NCBI RefSeq assembly: GCF_030817595.1
Contig: NZ_JAUSZN010000001.1
Coordinates: 442,001 to 506,000 of the forward strand
Direction of reading: 5' to 3'
Length of the DNA stretch: 64,000 nt
DNA from: Neobacillus niacini
GTDB taxonomy: Bacteria; Bacillota; Bacilli; Bacillales; Cytobacillaceae
The stretch's first letter is position 1. Every line of letters begins with the position of its first letter. A model generated the notes under the pieces. The model did not search any database, had not been told where the DNA came from, and worked only from the letters and a program-made list of their open reading frames with translations. Shown here in pieces: positions 43,819-53,060 of this stretch. Made by a program: the position numbers and the translations under genes.

Positions 43819-44309
43819 ATGGATGTAAAGACAATTTTGTTACAACAATGGGCAAGCTGCTTAGATGAAGAAGACTGGTTTCCACCACTTGAAAAAGTGC
43901 TAAAGGATATTGCTTTTGAACAGGCAATTTGGAAACCAGTGGGGGGGCACATTCCATTTGGGAATTAGTTTGTCATATACTTTTCTATGAAAAGAGATTT
44001 CTGATGCGATTTCTTGGTGAAACAGCGAATGAACCACAGGCAGAAAACAATGATTCTACATTCCGATTACCAACTGAGACGGTAGAAAATTGGAAGGAAA
44101 CAAAACAAGAATACTTTTATGTTCATCGTGAACTTGGAAAAATACTAGCAAAATCAGAACAAGAAGATTTGTATAGACAAATCCCAGGAGAAGATCATTC
44201 ATTAGTGCGCGAACTGAAGAGTTTAGCATTGCACGACGCATATCATATTGGGCAAATTGTATTCCTAAGTAAAATGCAAGGAGCTTGGGCAGGGAAACGC
44301 AGCTTTTAA
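43819..44309 (+). pseudogene. DinB-family protein, frameshifted at a seven-G run
   Basis: ATG 43819 follows AGGAG and reads MDVKTILLQQWASCLDEEDW...FEQAIWKPVGG, then shifts at the run of seven G (43941-43947) and soon meets TAG (43966-43968). One extra G would continue directly into AHSIWELVCHILFYEKRFLM, a DinB four-helix bundle ending LHDAYHIGQIVFLSKMQG with its metal-binding histidines. The joined protein of about 163 residues is normal for DinB/YfiT-like thiol transferases. A sequencing error, a real mutation or phase variation at the G run are all possible. Confidence 0.8.
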
Positions 44310-44361
44310 AAAAGCTTCATTCGCTTTACAGTTATTCCATTTGGAATATATGAAATAAGAT

Positions 44362-44396
44362 CGGGAACGTCCAAATCGGATGTTCCCATATTTTAT
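44362..44396 (+). terminator. Terminator of the DinB gene
   Basis: GGGAAC-G-TCC-AAATC-GGA-T-GTTCCC followed by ATATTTTAT, a ten-pair stem including a G-U pair. Confidence 0.8.
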
Positions 44397-44509
44397 ACCT
44401 GAAAGACAAAGATACTAAGTATCAAAGCCTTTCAAAAAGAAGGAATTACCAATGTTTTAAAGAATAAGAAAGTTTGTAAAGAATAGTTTTGCAGGAGGTA
44501 CCGCGACAG

Positions 44510-45079
44510 ATGAATCATCAAACAATAAAATGTATTGATGAAATGGTATTTATGGATAGAATGAATGAGTTCGAATATCCCGATGTCATTCTTTACCATC
44601 CGGGTCATTTCCCAGAGTTAAATGATCAATTAGTAGACTATTATATGCGTTATGGTGCTAAATTAATTATGATTCCAAGCGTTTTTAATACTTTCTTAGA
44701 ATGTAATGAGTATGATTATTATACTCCTTTATTAGTAAATGGAGGTATCGGAAGAGATAAAATCATGCCAATTCATAATAGCGTTGATGGAACAAATGGA
44801 GTTGAAGGTGTTATTGAATCCGCTTTTAGTTTTCTAAATAGCACTGCTCATAAAAATATCTTATTGGCTGGAAAATCATTTTTTTGTAAACGATTCTATT
44901 TATTAGCTATGATCTATGCAAACGATGTAAAGGTACTAGATGTATTACCACTCCAAGATCATAGAGAAATTATTCCTAGCAAATGGACACAAAGTGAAAA
45001 AGGCAGGGCAAGAATCTTAAACGAAATCGAACAATACGCAAAAATTTTAAAGAATCAATCTACAGTTATTACTGGGTAA
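44510..45079 (+). CDS. Hypothetical protein, possibly YdcF/DUF218-like
   Basis: 189 residues from ATG 44510 behind GCAGGAGGT. It is soluble and lacks a signal peptide. Segments such as YPDVILYHPGHFPELNDQLVDYY, LLVNGGIGRDKI, NILLAGKSFFCKRFYLLA and EKGRARILNEIEQY recall the YdcF/SanA-type (DUF218) fold. The similarity is weak and I would not assign a reaction. It is followed after 16 bases by the GyrI-like gene, so the two probably share a transcript. Confidence 0.55.
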   Translation: MNHQTIKCIDEMVFMDRMNEFEYPDVILYHPGHFPELNDQLVDYYMRYGAKLIMIPSVFNTFLECNEYDYYTPLLVNGGIGRDKIMPIHNSVDGTNGVEGVIESAFSFLNSTAHKNILLAGKSFFCKRFYLLAMIYANDVKVLDVLPLQDHREIIPSKWTQSEKGRARILNEIEQYAKILKNQSTVITG

Positions 45080-45095
45080 AAAGGGGGATGTTGGA

Positions 45096-45560
45096 GTGGA
45101 TTTTCGAATTGAAGTATTAGATTTTGAGGTTGAGATTGTTGGAGTTAAACAAAAGGTCGTTACAGAGGAGGCTTTTAATACAATCCCTAGATTATGGGAA
45201 GAAGCGACTAAGAATGGATTATTACAAAGACTAATTGATATGTCATGGGAAAATCCACAATGCAAAATGGAAGGGATATTAGGTGTATGTGGAAACCAAG
45301 CTGCGATTACTGACGAAGAGTTTGATTATTTTATGGGGTGCCGTTATATAACTGAAATCCCCAGCGATATGGAGAAATTCGTGATTCCGAGAAGTACATG
45401 GGCAGTTTTTCCTAATATTACTGACGCATGGAAGCGTCTATACACTGAATGGCTGCCTGCTTCAGGATATGAATTGGCAGACCTCCCATGCATTGAAAAT
45501 CATTTAGCACCAGATCGAGTTCCTAATAATGAGCTTTGGGTTCCTGTCAAACCTAAATAG
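45096..45560 (+). CDS. GyrI-like (effector-binding) domain protein
   Basis: 154-residue protein with a stand-alone GyrI-like/AraC effector-binding domain (GVKQKVVTEEAFNTIPRLWEEA, GVCGNQAAITDEEFDYFMGC, VIPRSTWAVFP, LPASGYELADLP). Such proteins bind or hydrolyse small hydrophobic compounds, sometimes as drug-sensing or cyclopropanoid hydrolase forms. GTG start behind AAAGGGGGA. No DNA-binding domain is present. Confidence 0.8.
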   Translation: MDFRIEVLDFEVEIVGVKQKVVTEEAFNTIPRLWEEATKNGLLQRLIDMSWENPQCKMEGILGVCGNQAAITDEEFDYFMGCRYITEIPSDMEKFVIPRSTWAVFPNITDAWKRLYTEWLPASGYELADLPCIENHLAPDRVPNNELWVPVKPK

Positions 45561-45584
45561 TTTAACCAAGATAGGGGGATTATC

Positions 45585-46139
45585 ATTTTAGTTTTTATCG
45601 GTTTTTTCCTTTCTTTTATTAGCATAATATTATTTTTAATTTTATGTGCTAAAATAACAATTTCTTACATAAAAAAGAAGCCATTCCCTAAAAAATTGCT
45701 GATTGCGACGTTGTCTGTATTTGTACTGATATCTTCCATCTATATATATGAAGTGTACTTTTTTACATTTAAGGAAATTGATAGAGAATCGACACAAAAA
45801 GGACCTGGACCTATCATCTCACCGACTGGAGAATATACAGCCAATGCTTATTATGAACTATATGGTGGTGCAGCTGGCGGTGTAAATGTATGGGTTGATA
45901 TCACAAACAAGAATGAGAAAAATAAGGTCCAAACAATATATTACAGTGATGTAAAGAGTAACTTTTCTATGGAATGGGTGGATGAAAATATACTGTATAT
46001 TCTAAATACTGGTCCTAATTATCCAGATTCTAATAGAAGTATTAAATTAGAAATTGGTAAAGAGATTTATCATGAAAATGGTTTGGCTTGTAAAAGTTTA
46101 ATAATGAAAGACGAATATGTAACCTGCTACCAAAACTAA
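45585..46139 (+). CDS. DUF5412-like membrane protein, probable ATT start
   Basis: The open frame has no ATG, GTG or TTG until TTG 45696, which lacks a ribosome site. Upstream, the same frame encodes a membrane helix (VFIGFFLSFISIILFLILCA) and a second one follows (LLIATLSVFVLISSIYIYEV). An ATT at 45585 lies six bases after GGGGG, so a rare ATT start is likely, giving 184 residues. The outer domain (GEYTANAYYELYGGAAGGVN, FSMEWVDENILYILN, EIYHENGLACKSLIM) looks like DUF5412. The start lies 24 bases after the GyrI-like stop. Confidence 0.65.
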   Translation: MLVFIGFFLSFISIILFLILCAKITISYIKKKPFPKKLLIATLSVFVLISSIYIYEVYFFTFKEIDRESTQKGPGPIISPTGEYTANAYYELYGGAAGGVNVWVDITNKNEKNKVQTIYYSDVKSNFSMEWVDENILYILNTGPNYPDSNRSIKLEIGKEIYHENGLACKSLIMKDEYVTCYQN

Positions 46140-46230
46140 ATTCTCTAAGCGATTCTTCAAGTCTATATACTAGATTTGTTTTTGTTGATCTTCAGCAGAT
46201 TATTAAAGTATGTTTCTTCACAATGTAGAG

Positions 46231-46268
46231 AAAAAGCCATTCTTCCAACTTTGAAGATTGGCTTTTTT
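46231..46268. terminator. Bidirectional terminator
   Basis: AAAAAGCCATTCTTC pairs with GAAGATTGGCTTTTT (one mismatch), with A- and T-runs on both sides, between convergent genes. Confidence 0.82.
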
Positions 46269-46275
46269 CTAACAT

Positions 46276-47193
46276 TTATTCTTTTATCCTATCGCTGGAT
46301 TTCTTCTTCATGCGATTGATATCTTCTCTTGGAGAGCAGCCAAACATGCGGGAATATTCCCGACTGAATTGTGATTGACTTTCGTAGCCTACCCGAAATG
46401 CAACATCAGCGATATCAGTTGAATCCGCTAGTAAAATGCGCCGAGCTTCCTGGAGTCTCAATTGTTTTTGGAATTGAATGGGGCTCATAGCTGTAACCTC
46501 TTTAAAGTGCCGATGAAGAGAAGCAACACTCATATTCGCTATTTCTGCAAGCTCTTCGATTTTAAAAGAGACGTCAAAGTTTTTAATGATATGTTCAATA
46601 ACCTCTTTTATCCGATCCCCGTTGCTGCCCTTTAAGGCCATTTGTGCTAAAGACTCACCATGAGGACCTTGTATAATCCAATATAGAATTTCCTTCGTGA
46701 ATAAAGGAGCAAGAACCGGAATATGTTTCGGATTTTCGAGCAGCCGGGCTAACCTTATGACAGCATCTAACAGAGCTTGATCTACTTTGCTGACAAACAT
46801 CGCACGTTTGGCATTTTTTTTCTGTCCTGATCGAATAGCAGAATCGCTTAAAACTTCTAAAATTTGATTAGGTGAAAATTCAAGTTTAAGAGCCAAATAA
46901 GGACTGTCAGCTGATGCTTTTATGACTTGGCCGGTAACCGGCAAGTCAGCAGCTGCTACAATGTATTGCGCGGGACCGTACCTAAAGCATTCCTCTGCTA
47001 ACCATACTTCCTTCTCCCCTTGGACGATTATGCAAAAGGATGTTTCGTTCACTCTTGCAATGGGTTCGGTAACAATCGATTCACGGATTAAAAATAAGGA
47101 TGGGATAGCGGTGGGATGAACCCCGTCCAGCTCGGAATAACGTTCAATGAATTTGGCAAGCTCAAGCTGCTGTTTTTTGATTTCTACTGACAT
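46276..47193 (-). CDS. AraC-family transcriptional regulator
   Basis: 305 residues from the ATG behind TAGGAGA. The N-terminal cupin-like AraC_N domain (TSFCIIVQGEKEVWLAEECFRY) is followed by two helix-turn-helix motifs (FKIEELAEIANMSVASLHRHF and VAFRVGYESQSQFSREYSRM). This subtype often regulates a nearby aldo/keto reductase or oxidoreductase; an aldo/keto reductase lies 0.5 kb away on the other strand. The inducer is unknown. Confidence 0.88.
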   Translation of the reverse strand: MSVEIKKQQLELAKFIERYSELDGVHPTAIPSLFLIRESIVTEPIARVNETSFCIIVQGEKEVWLAEECFRYGPAQYIVAAADLPVTGQVIKASADSPYLALKLEFSPNQILEVLSDSAIRSGQKKNAKRAMFVSKVDQALLDAVIRLARLLENPKHIPVLAPLFTKEILYWIIQGPHGESLAQMALKGSNGDRIKEVIEHIIKNFDVSFKIEELAEIANMSVASLHRHFKEVTAMSPIQFQKQLRLQEARRILLADSTDIADVAFRVGYESQSQFSREYSRMFGCSPREDINRMKKKSSDRIKE

Positions 47194-47371
47194 ATTGGAT
47201 TCTCCTAAATCAATGTAGTCACATTCTAGCTCATATTTGTTGGCTATGTAAATGCCTTTGATAGGATTAGGCAAAAACTTGATAGGAATGAGCTAACGTT
47301 TACTGTTTGAATTGTTGCATAATTTACATAGTCCGATGTATTTTAAGGTAGCTATAGGAGTGTATGTGTAC

Positions 47372-47653
47372 ATGAATGAAAAACAATATCATATTATGTC
47401 TAATACAGGATTTGCCCGTCCAGCACGTATGTTAGTAAGTATTTCTGCTAAATTTCTATCGAAACTAGCTCTCGAATATGAGGGGATTGCTGTTGAATTA
47501 GATTACTCAGCACAGTCTATAATGGATGTTATGTCATTGGGAATTAGAACTGGGGATCCATTTATTATAAGGGCTGAAGGGATTGACTCGTACCAAGCTT
47601 TACAATCAATAGAAGACCATTTTAGTAAAATGAAAGTAATTAGCAACGTTTAA
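47372..47653 (+). CDS. HPr-like protein lacking the phosphorylatable histidine
   Basis: 93 residues with the HPr fold pattern. Where HPr has TGIHARPA, this protein reads TGFARPA (residues 12-18): one residue is missing and there is no His15. The regulatory serine region is kept (AQSIMDVMSLGI, Ser49, equivalent to Ser46). It therefore cannot carry phosphate in the PTS but could be phosphorylated by HPr kinase and act with CcpA, as Crh (Gln15) does. GTG 47366 is an alternative start, closer to AGGAG. Confidence 0.78.
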   Translation: MNEKQYHIMSNTGFARPARMLVSISAKFLSKLALEYEGIAVELDYSAQSIMDVMSLGIRTGDPFIIRAEGIDSYQALQSIEDHFSKMKVISNV

Positions 47654-47690
47654 CTATATTATTTTTTTGAAAAGGTGAGGGTGATTAGAA

Positions 47691-48671
47691 ATGGAATATG
47701 TAAAACTTGGTAGCACAGGCTTAGATGTATCTCGATTATGTCTGGGGTGCATGGGTTTTGGTGACGCTAGCAAATGGATTCACCAATGGGTACTTAATGA
47801 AGAGGACTCTCGCCCCGTTATCAAAAAAGCACTCGAGTTGGGAATTAACTTTTTTGATACAGCCAATGTGTACTCTCTAGGGACAAGTGAGGAATACCTT
47901 GGACACGCTCTAAAGGAATATGCTAATCGTGATGAAGTGGTCATCGCAACCAAAGTACACGGACAAATGCATAAGGGTCCGAATGGTTCTGGTCTTTCCC
48001 GGAAAGCCATTATGAGTGAAATCGATAAAAGTCTTAAGAGGCTGGAAACAGATTATGTGGACCTTTATATTATCCACCGCTGGGATTACCATACGCCTAT
48101 TGAAGAAACAATGGAAGCATTGAATGATGTAGTGAAGGCTGGTAAGGCAAGATACATCGGTGCTTCATCCATGTACGCATGGCAGTTCCAAAAGGCATTA
48201 CATGTAGCCGAGAAAAATGGATGGACTAGGTTTGTATCCATGCAGAATCATTTAAATCTCATTTACCGTGAAGAGGAGAGAGAAATGCTGCCACTTTGCA
48301 GGGAAGAGGGGATTGGGGTAACTCCGTATAGTCCGCTAGCATCAGGTAGATTGACGCGTGATTGGTCTGAAACCACACAACGTTCAGAGATGGATCAAAT
48401 TCAAAAATTTAAATATGATTCGACTGCCGATGCTGATCGAGTGGTTGTGGAACGAGTTGCAACCCTAGCAGAAAAATATGGTGTTCCACGTACCCATATC
48501 GCACTTGCCTGGCTATTGCAGAAAGAACCAGTAACATCTCCTATTATCGGAGCTACGAAATTATCTCATCTCGAAGATGCCGTTGGTGCTCTATCCATTA
48601 AGTTAACAACTGAAGAAGTAACATATCTAGAAGAACCATATGTACCACACCCAATAGTTGGACATAACTAA
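47691..48671 (+). CDS. Aldo/keto reductase
   Basis: NADPH-dependent TIM-barrel reductase, 326 residues. The catalytic tetrad is Asp-Tyr-Lys-His in FFDTANVYS, VIATKVHG and YIIHRWD; the NADPH end ITSPIIGATKLSHLEDAVGA-like segment is present near the C-terminus. It resembles the YghZ/YcsN/Kvb-type group. The substrate is unknown. It starts behind AAAAGGTGAGG, 37 bases after the HPr-like gene. Confidence 0.9.
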   Translation: MEYVKLGSTGLDVSRLCLGCMGFGDASKWIHQWVLNEEDSRPVIKKALELGINFFDTANVYSLGTSEEYLGHALKEYANRDEVVIATKVHGQMHKGPNGSGLSRKAIMSEIDKSLKRLETDYVDLYIIHRWDYHTPIEETMEALNDVVKAGKARYIGASSMYAWQFQKALHVAEKNGWTRFVSMQNHLNLIYREEEREMLPLCREEGIGVTPYSPLASGRLTRDWSETTQRSEMDQIQKFKYDSTADADRVVVERVATLAEKYGVPRTHIALAWLLQKEPVTSPIIGATKLSHLEDAVGALSIKLTTEEVTYLEEPYVPHPIVGHN

Positions 48672-48745
48672 TTGAAGATTATACCTTTATCTGAGTTTGT
48701 TATCCAGCTAAAGAATATAAATGTTCCACCTAAAGCAGCAAATTA

Positions 48746-48780
48746 GGGCGATCCTTCAACATGAAGGTCGCCATTTTTGT
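48746..48780 (+). terminator. Terminator of the aldo/keto reductase gene
   Basis: GGCGATCCTTC pairs with GAAGGTCGCC (one bulge), then ATTTTTGTT. Confidence 0.85.
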
Positions 48781-48781
48781 T

Positions 48782-48830
48782 AGTTGGAGGATTAGGCATT
48801 GCTTGTTCTTTGGATAAAGAGTGTTCTTTA
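48782..48830. repeat. Dispersed repeat R3, copy 2
   Basis: TTGGAGGATTAGGCATTGCTTG and GATAAAGAGTGTTC resemble 41299-41350. The remainder up to 49158 is AT-rich leader DNA with no gene I can support; it should hold the promoter of the two-component operon. Confidence 0.4.
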
Positions 48831-49158
48831 CATAAGCAGCCATTAGCTTTCAGCTATGTCTTTCGTTTTAGGACGAGATATTATTAGTAGTAAAAATTAC
48901 AGGTTAAGTAAATCAACAAACATCCTTTACTTCCCTCACTTCCCACTTTTCCCTATATTTACTTTAACATAGCCTTACTGGTAATGAAGCAAGACATCTT
49001 GTTGTTTAAATGTTGGATGAAACTTAACAAAAATGAAAAGGATTTATGCGCTAAAATCAATAGCACATCTAATATTATTCAAAAAATTCAGAAAAGGGTT
49101 TCCGATATAACTGTAGAAAGCTATAATTATCACTATTAATAAGGGGGAATACAAAAAA

Positions 49159-50985
49159 ATGAGAAAAATGAATCAAACCATTAAAAATTATCTCCTTTCC
49201 CTCCCATACCGAGTAAAATTAATCCTGGTTTTTTCTTTTCTTATTTTACTTACTGCTACGATTTTAGGTAGTATTACCTACTATCAATTTGCGAAATCGA
49301 GTCAGAACAAAACAGAAGAATACCAAATTCAGTTGGCGGATCAAATTAACCAGCATTTAAATCGTTATTTAAAAGAAATGCAAATTATCTCTTTGTCACC
49401 ATTTTATGACCAAGAGGTATTGGACATCTTGAAATCACATCAAACACCTAGTAATGGTACATCTTTTCCTCCAGCAGCGGAACGAGTCCCGATGTGGAGG
49501 TATATTTCTAGCCTGATCCATATGCGAAATGAAATTAGAGGAATACATATCATGGCAAATGACGGTACGATCTTTAGTAATTTAGGTTCGAATACGGTCA
49601 TGCTTAAAGTTTTCGAAACAGATAATGACTGGATTAAAGAGATTAAGCAGGCAGATGGGGAGTGGGTCCTGCTGCCATTGCATAAACCGAATTATTATTT
49701 AAATAAAGACACTTCTGTATTTTCTGTCGCAAGGCTCATTCGAGATCCATCCGGACATGAACCACTTGGAATAATCAAAATAGACCTAAAACAGGAATTA
49801 ATCAATGAAATTGTAAGTAATTCAAATATAAAAAGTAATATTTTTATCCTAAATAAGGACAACCACTTTATTTACCCAAATAAGGAGGATAAACTGATCG
49901 AATCCTCCTTTCTATCAGAAATTGAGAATATCAAGGTTAACAATTACACAAACATTCCAATTGATGGAACAGAATATATGATGGTCTATCATCAGTCAAC
50001 CTATTCCGGTGTGAAAACGATCATGCTCACGCCGCGGTCTAGTGTCTTTAACGAAGTGAATCATCTAAGGAAGGTAATCATTTTAGTTGTAATCGTGGGA
50101 ATATTAGTCTCCTTTTTATTAGGATTTTTGCTCTCAAAGCCACTCGTAGGCTCCATTCACACATTAAGAAAAGCAATGGGGAAAGTAGAAAAAGGAAATT
50201 TCGCCCAGAGGGTAACTATTCATTCTAATGACGAGATTGGTGAACTAGGCAAAGGATTTAACCTTATGATCAATGAAATTGATCGCCTTGTCTCAGAGGT
50301 GTACAAGACTAGTTTGCGAGAAAAAGAGGCTGAAATAAGAGCGTTGCAAAGTCAAATGAACCCGCATTTTCTTTATAACACATTAGAATCGATTAATATG
50401 CTGGCCATTACAAAGGGAAATCTGGAAGTATCGGATATGGTATCATCACTTGGAAAACTACTTCGGTACACGATTGATAATTCATCCAAAATTATTACCT
50501 TAGATGAGGAGTTAGCCTTTATTCGTTCCTATGTGGCGATTCAAAAGGTAAGGATCGGTGAAAATCTCCAGTTCTGTGAAGAGATTGACCAAAGTCTCAA
50601 TCAAGTCTTACTGCCAAAACTCGTATTACAACCATTTGTCGAAAATGCCATTGTTCATGGTATTGTTCAACATGGCGGACACATTTTTATTAGGGCATGT
50701 GAAGAGAAAGGGATTTTAAAAATAACCATTAGCGATAATGGAAAAGGGATTTCCGAATTAGAATTAATAAAGCTTAAGAGATTAATAGAGAATCAACAAC
50801 AGATATCATCTGAAAAACATAATGGGATTGCACTTTCAAATGTGCATGAACGTCTACAGCTCCTATATGGAAAACCATTTGGAATTACCGTGGATGGCAG
50901 GGAACAGAAGGGGTTTTCGGTGACATTGACAATACCAATTCAGAGAATGGGGGAAGAAACGCGTGAAAGAAATATTGGTGGTTGA
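49159..50985 (+). CDS. Sensor histidine kinase, YesM-type
   Basis: Membrane-bound kinase of 608 residues. Two transmembrane helices (about 19-40 and 308-328) enclose a large extracellular sensor domain, followed by a HAMP domain (MGKVEKGNFAQRV...NDEIGELGKGFN), the His-kinase box QMNPHFLYNTLESI with phospho-acceptor His403, and an ATPase domain (VENAIVHGI, DNGKGISELE). This architecture is typical for kinases that sense sugars or their binding proteins. It overlaps the response-regulator gene by 23 bases. Confidence 0.93.
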   Translation: MRKMNQTIKNYLLSLPYRVKLILVFSFLILLTATILGSITYYQFAKSSQNKTEEYQIQLADQINQHLNRYLKEMQIISLSPFYDQEVLDILKSHQTPSNGTSFPPAAERVPMWRYISSLIHMRNEIRGIHIMANDGTIFSNLGSNTVMLKVFETDNDWIKEIKQADGEWVLLPLHKPNYYLNKDTSVFSVARLIRDPSGHEPLGIIKIDLKQELINEIVSNSNIKSNIFILNKDNHFIYPNKEDKLIESSFLSEIENIKVNNYTNIPIDGTEYMMVYHQSTYSGVKTIMLTPRSSVFNEVNHLRKVIILVVIVGILVSFLLGFLLSKPLVGSIHTLRKAMGKVEKGNFAQRVTIHSNDEIGELGKGFNLMINEIDRLVSEVYKTSLREKEAEIRALQSQMNPHFLYNTLESINMLAITKGNLEVSDMVSSLGKLLRYTIDNSSKIITLDEELAFIRSYVAIQKVRIGENLQFCEEIDQSLNQVLLPKLVLQPFVENAIVHGIVQHGGHIFIRACEEKGILKITISDNGKGISELELIKLKRLIENQQQISSEKHNGIALSNVHERLQLLYGKPFGITVDGREQKGFSVTLTIPIQRMGEETRERNIGG

Positions 50986-51664
50986 GGATGAAGCGATTAT
51001 TCGACAAGGGCTAAAAGTATTACTTGAACAAGTGATTGGCGGATATCAAGTGGCGGAAGCCAAAAGTGGTGAGGAGGGACTTAGCCTTTTTCACCAAAGA
51101 ATACCGCATCTAATAATTACTGATATTCGAATGGGTGGCATGGATGGACTAACCTTTGCTTCAAAGGTGCGACAGATTTCGGATGATGTACCCATTATTA
51201 TTTTAAGTGGTCATAGTGATTTTGAATATGCACGGACTGCCATGCGTTACAATATTAGCGATTATCTATTAAAACCTATAAATAGAGTCGAGTTATCAGA
51301 GACATTATCAAAAATATTTAAGGATGAAGAGGAAGAGAAAATAGAAACCTCTAAGCAATTCCAAAAAATCCTTCAATACATAAATGACCACTTAAGTCAT
51401 GAAATTACATTAAAACACATCGCTGACCATGTCTATTTGAATCCACAATATGTCGGACAATTATTCAAGTCCGAACTGAATCAAACTTTTACAGAGTATA
51501 TAACGGAAGAACGGTTAAAACGGGCGAAGCACTTATTAAAAGGTACTAGTTTAAAGGTGTATGAAGTGGCACAGCTATCAGGCTATAAAAGTCCCAAGCA
51601 TTTTATGACGGTCTTTAAGCAGGAGGTTGGTACTACACCTGTCCAATTTCGGAAATATTCATAA
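50963..51664 (+). CDS. Response regulator with AraC-type DNA-binding domain (YesN-like)
   Basis: 233 residues: a receiver domain (Asp9, phospho-acceptor Asp54 in IITDIRMGG, Lys104 region in YLLKPI) and an AraC-type domain with two helix-turn-helix motifs (HIADHVYLNPQYVGQLFKSE, EVAQLSGYKSPKHFMTVFKQ). It is shorter than most YesN proteins because the middle linker is missing. GTG start. It is the partner of the preceding kinase and probably activates the ABC operon downstream. Confidence 0.92.
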   Translation: MKEILVVEDEAIIRQGLKVLLEQVIGGYQVAEAKSGEEGLSLFHQRIPHLIITDIRMGGMDGLTFASKVRQISDDVPIIILSGHSDFEYARTAMRYNISDYLLKPINRVELSETLSKIFKDEEEEKIETSKQFQKILQYINDHLSHEITLKHIADHVYLNPQYVGQLFKSELNQTFTEYITEERLKRAKHLLKGTSLKVYEVAQLSGYKSPKHFMTVFKQEVGTTPVQFRKYS

Positions 51665-51693
51665 ATTTTTTAAAAATCTATGATTAACGAACT

Positions 51694-51720
51694 ATATCTC
51701 TTTTTGAAGGGATATTTTTT
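51694..51720 (+). terminator. Weak terminator after the two-component genes
   Basis: ATATCTC pairs with GGGATAT (one G-U pair) and is followed by TTTTTT, before the binding-protein gene. Confidence 0.6.
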
Positions 51721-51765
51721 GTGAGGCTTCATCTTTAAAATAAAAGACAAAGGGAGGTAAGATAA

Positions 51766-53049
51766 ATGAAGAGAAAGATAGGAATCATTTTTTTAATTCT
51801 TTTAATGGTAGCGTTTACAGTGGCTTGCAGTAATAACAGCACTGAAACGGGATCAAAGGAAAATGGCTCAAAGGATGAAGAAGTTGAGTTGACCTTTATG
51901 ATGTGGGGAAGTGAAGCGCATCAAGAAGTGTACAACAAATTAATCGCAAAATTTACCGAAACACACCCGAATATAAAGGTGAAAATGGAAAGTGTACCTT
52001 TTCCAGATTATCAGCAGAAAATTACCGTTTTAGCTGCTGGTAGAGAGCTGCCGGATGTAGGTTGGGTGGCTGAGCGGATGGCACCTCAGTTTATGGAAAA
52101 TGGACTATTGGCAGATGTTTCTTCCTTTAAAGAAGATAAGGACTATAACATGGATGACTTTTTCCCATCCACACTCGATTTATTCGAGAAGGAAAACAAA
52201 TTATACGGAATTCCTTTCTCAACCCCACCAATGGTTATGTTCTATAACAAAGATTTGTTCGTCAATGCTGGTGAAAAAACACCAAATGAACATGTAGTAG
52301 CGGGAACATGGACTTGGGATCAGTTTGAAAAGTCAGCAAAGGCGATTTCGTCTAATGGTGTCTATGGTGCTAACTTCTTCCGTGATTGGAATACATGGAT
52401 TGCCTTACTATCCCATACATGGGCTAATGGTGGCGACTTATTCAATAAGGATCAAAGCAAATTCACTTGGAATAGCCCACAAGGGGTAGAAACTTTAAAT
52501 ATGCTAGACCGCATGATGTTTAAAGATTCCTCCCATCCAAAAGCGGGTGAGCAAGTAAGCTTTGAATCTGGAAAAATCGGAATGTTCTTTGATGTTTACA
52601 GCTATGTATCCGCGGCTCGTAATGTAAAAGATTTCGAGTGGGACATTGCCCCGCTTCCAGAAGGATCAGAAGGTAGATTTCCTATGTTAGGTCAGGCAGG
52701 ATATGGATTATTCAAAGATTCTAAACATCCAGAAGAAGCGAAAGAACTTCTTAAATTCTTTACTAGCCAAGAGGGAATCACAGCTACATCTACATTCTTT
52801 GTACCACCACGCGAATCCGTGTTAAGCTCTGATGCGTTTATCAATCAGCCAAATAACCCACCAGCAGAAAGTATTAACCGTGCCGTTATCGATGAAATGG
52901 ATAATGCCCGTTTACAAGCTGGTAATGTGGAATGGCAAAAAATTGATACGGCCATCCAATTTGGGTTTGACGAGCTATTTGGTCAATTGAAAAAGCCAGA
53001 AGAAATACTAAAAGGTATGGAAGAAAAAATCAATCCGATTTTGAAATAA
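51766..53049 (+). CDS. Sugar-type ABC transporter substrate-binding lipoprotein
   Basis: 427-residue extracellular receptor (family 1 type). The signal peptide ends at the lipobox TVAC with Cys21, followed by a Ser/Asn/Glu linker. Then VELTFMMWGSEAHQEVYNKL, PNIKVKMESVPFPDYQQKI and IPFSTPPMVMFYNKDLF match sugar-binding proteins such as those for oligosaccharides. It starts behind AAAGGGAGGT and is the first structural gene after the two-component system. The ligand is unknown. Confidence 0.92.
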   Translation: MKRKIGIIFLILLMVAFTVACSNNSTETGSKENGSKDEEVELTFMMWGSEAHQEVYNKLIAKFTETHPNIKVKMESVPFPDYQQKITVLAAGRELPDVGWVAERMAPQFMENGLLADVSSFKEDKDYNMDDFFPSTLDLFEKENKLYGIPFSTPPMVMFYNKDLFVNAGEKTPNEHVVAGTWTWDQFEKSAKAISSNGVYGANFFRDWNTWIALLSHTWANGGDLFNKDQSKFTWNSPQGVETLNMLDRMMFKDSSHPKAGEQVSFESGKIGMFFDVYSYVSAARNVKDFEWDIAPLPEGSEGRFPMLGQAGYGLFKDSKHPEEAKELLKFFTSQEGITATSTFFVPPRESVLSSDAFINQPNNPPAESINRAVIDEMDNARLQAGNVEWQKIDTAIQFGFDELFGQLKKPEEILKGMEEKINPILK

Positions 53050-53060
53050 TCATTGAAAAG

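Noticed and set aside
44491..44506. T-box-like sequence AGGAGGTACCGCGA before the YdcF-like gene.
   Set aside because: It differs from the AGGGTGGTACCGCG consensus, overlaps the ribosome site directly at the start codon, and only about 95 bases separate it from the previous terminator, too short for a T-box leader with specifier loop and terminator.
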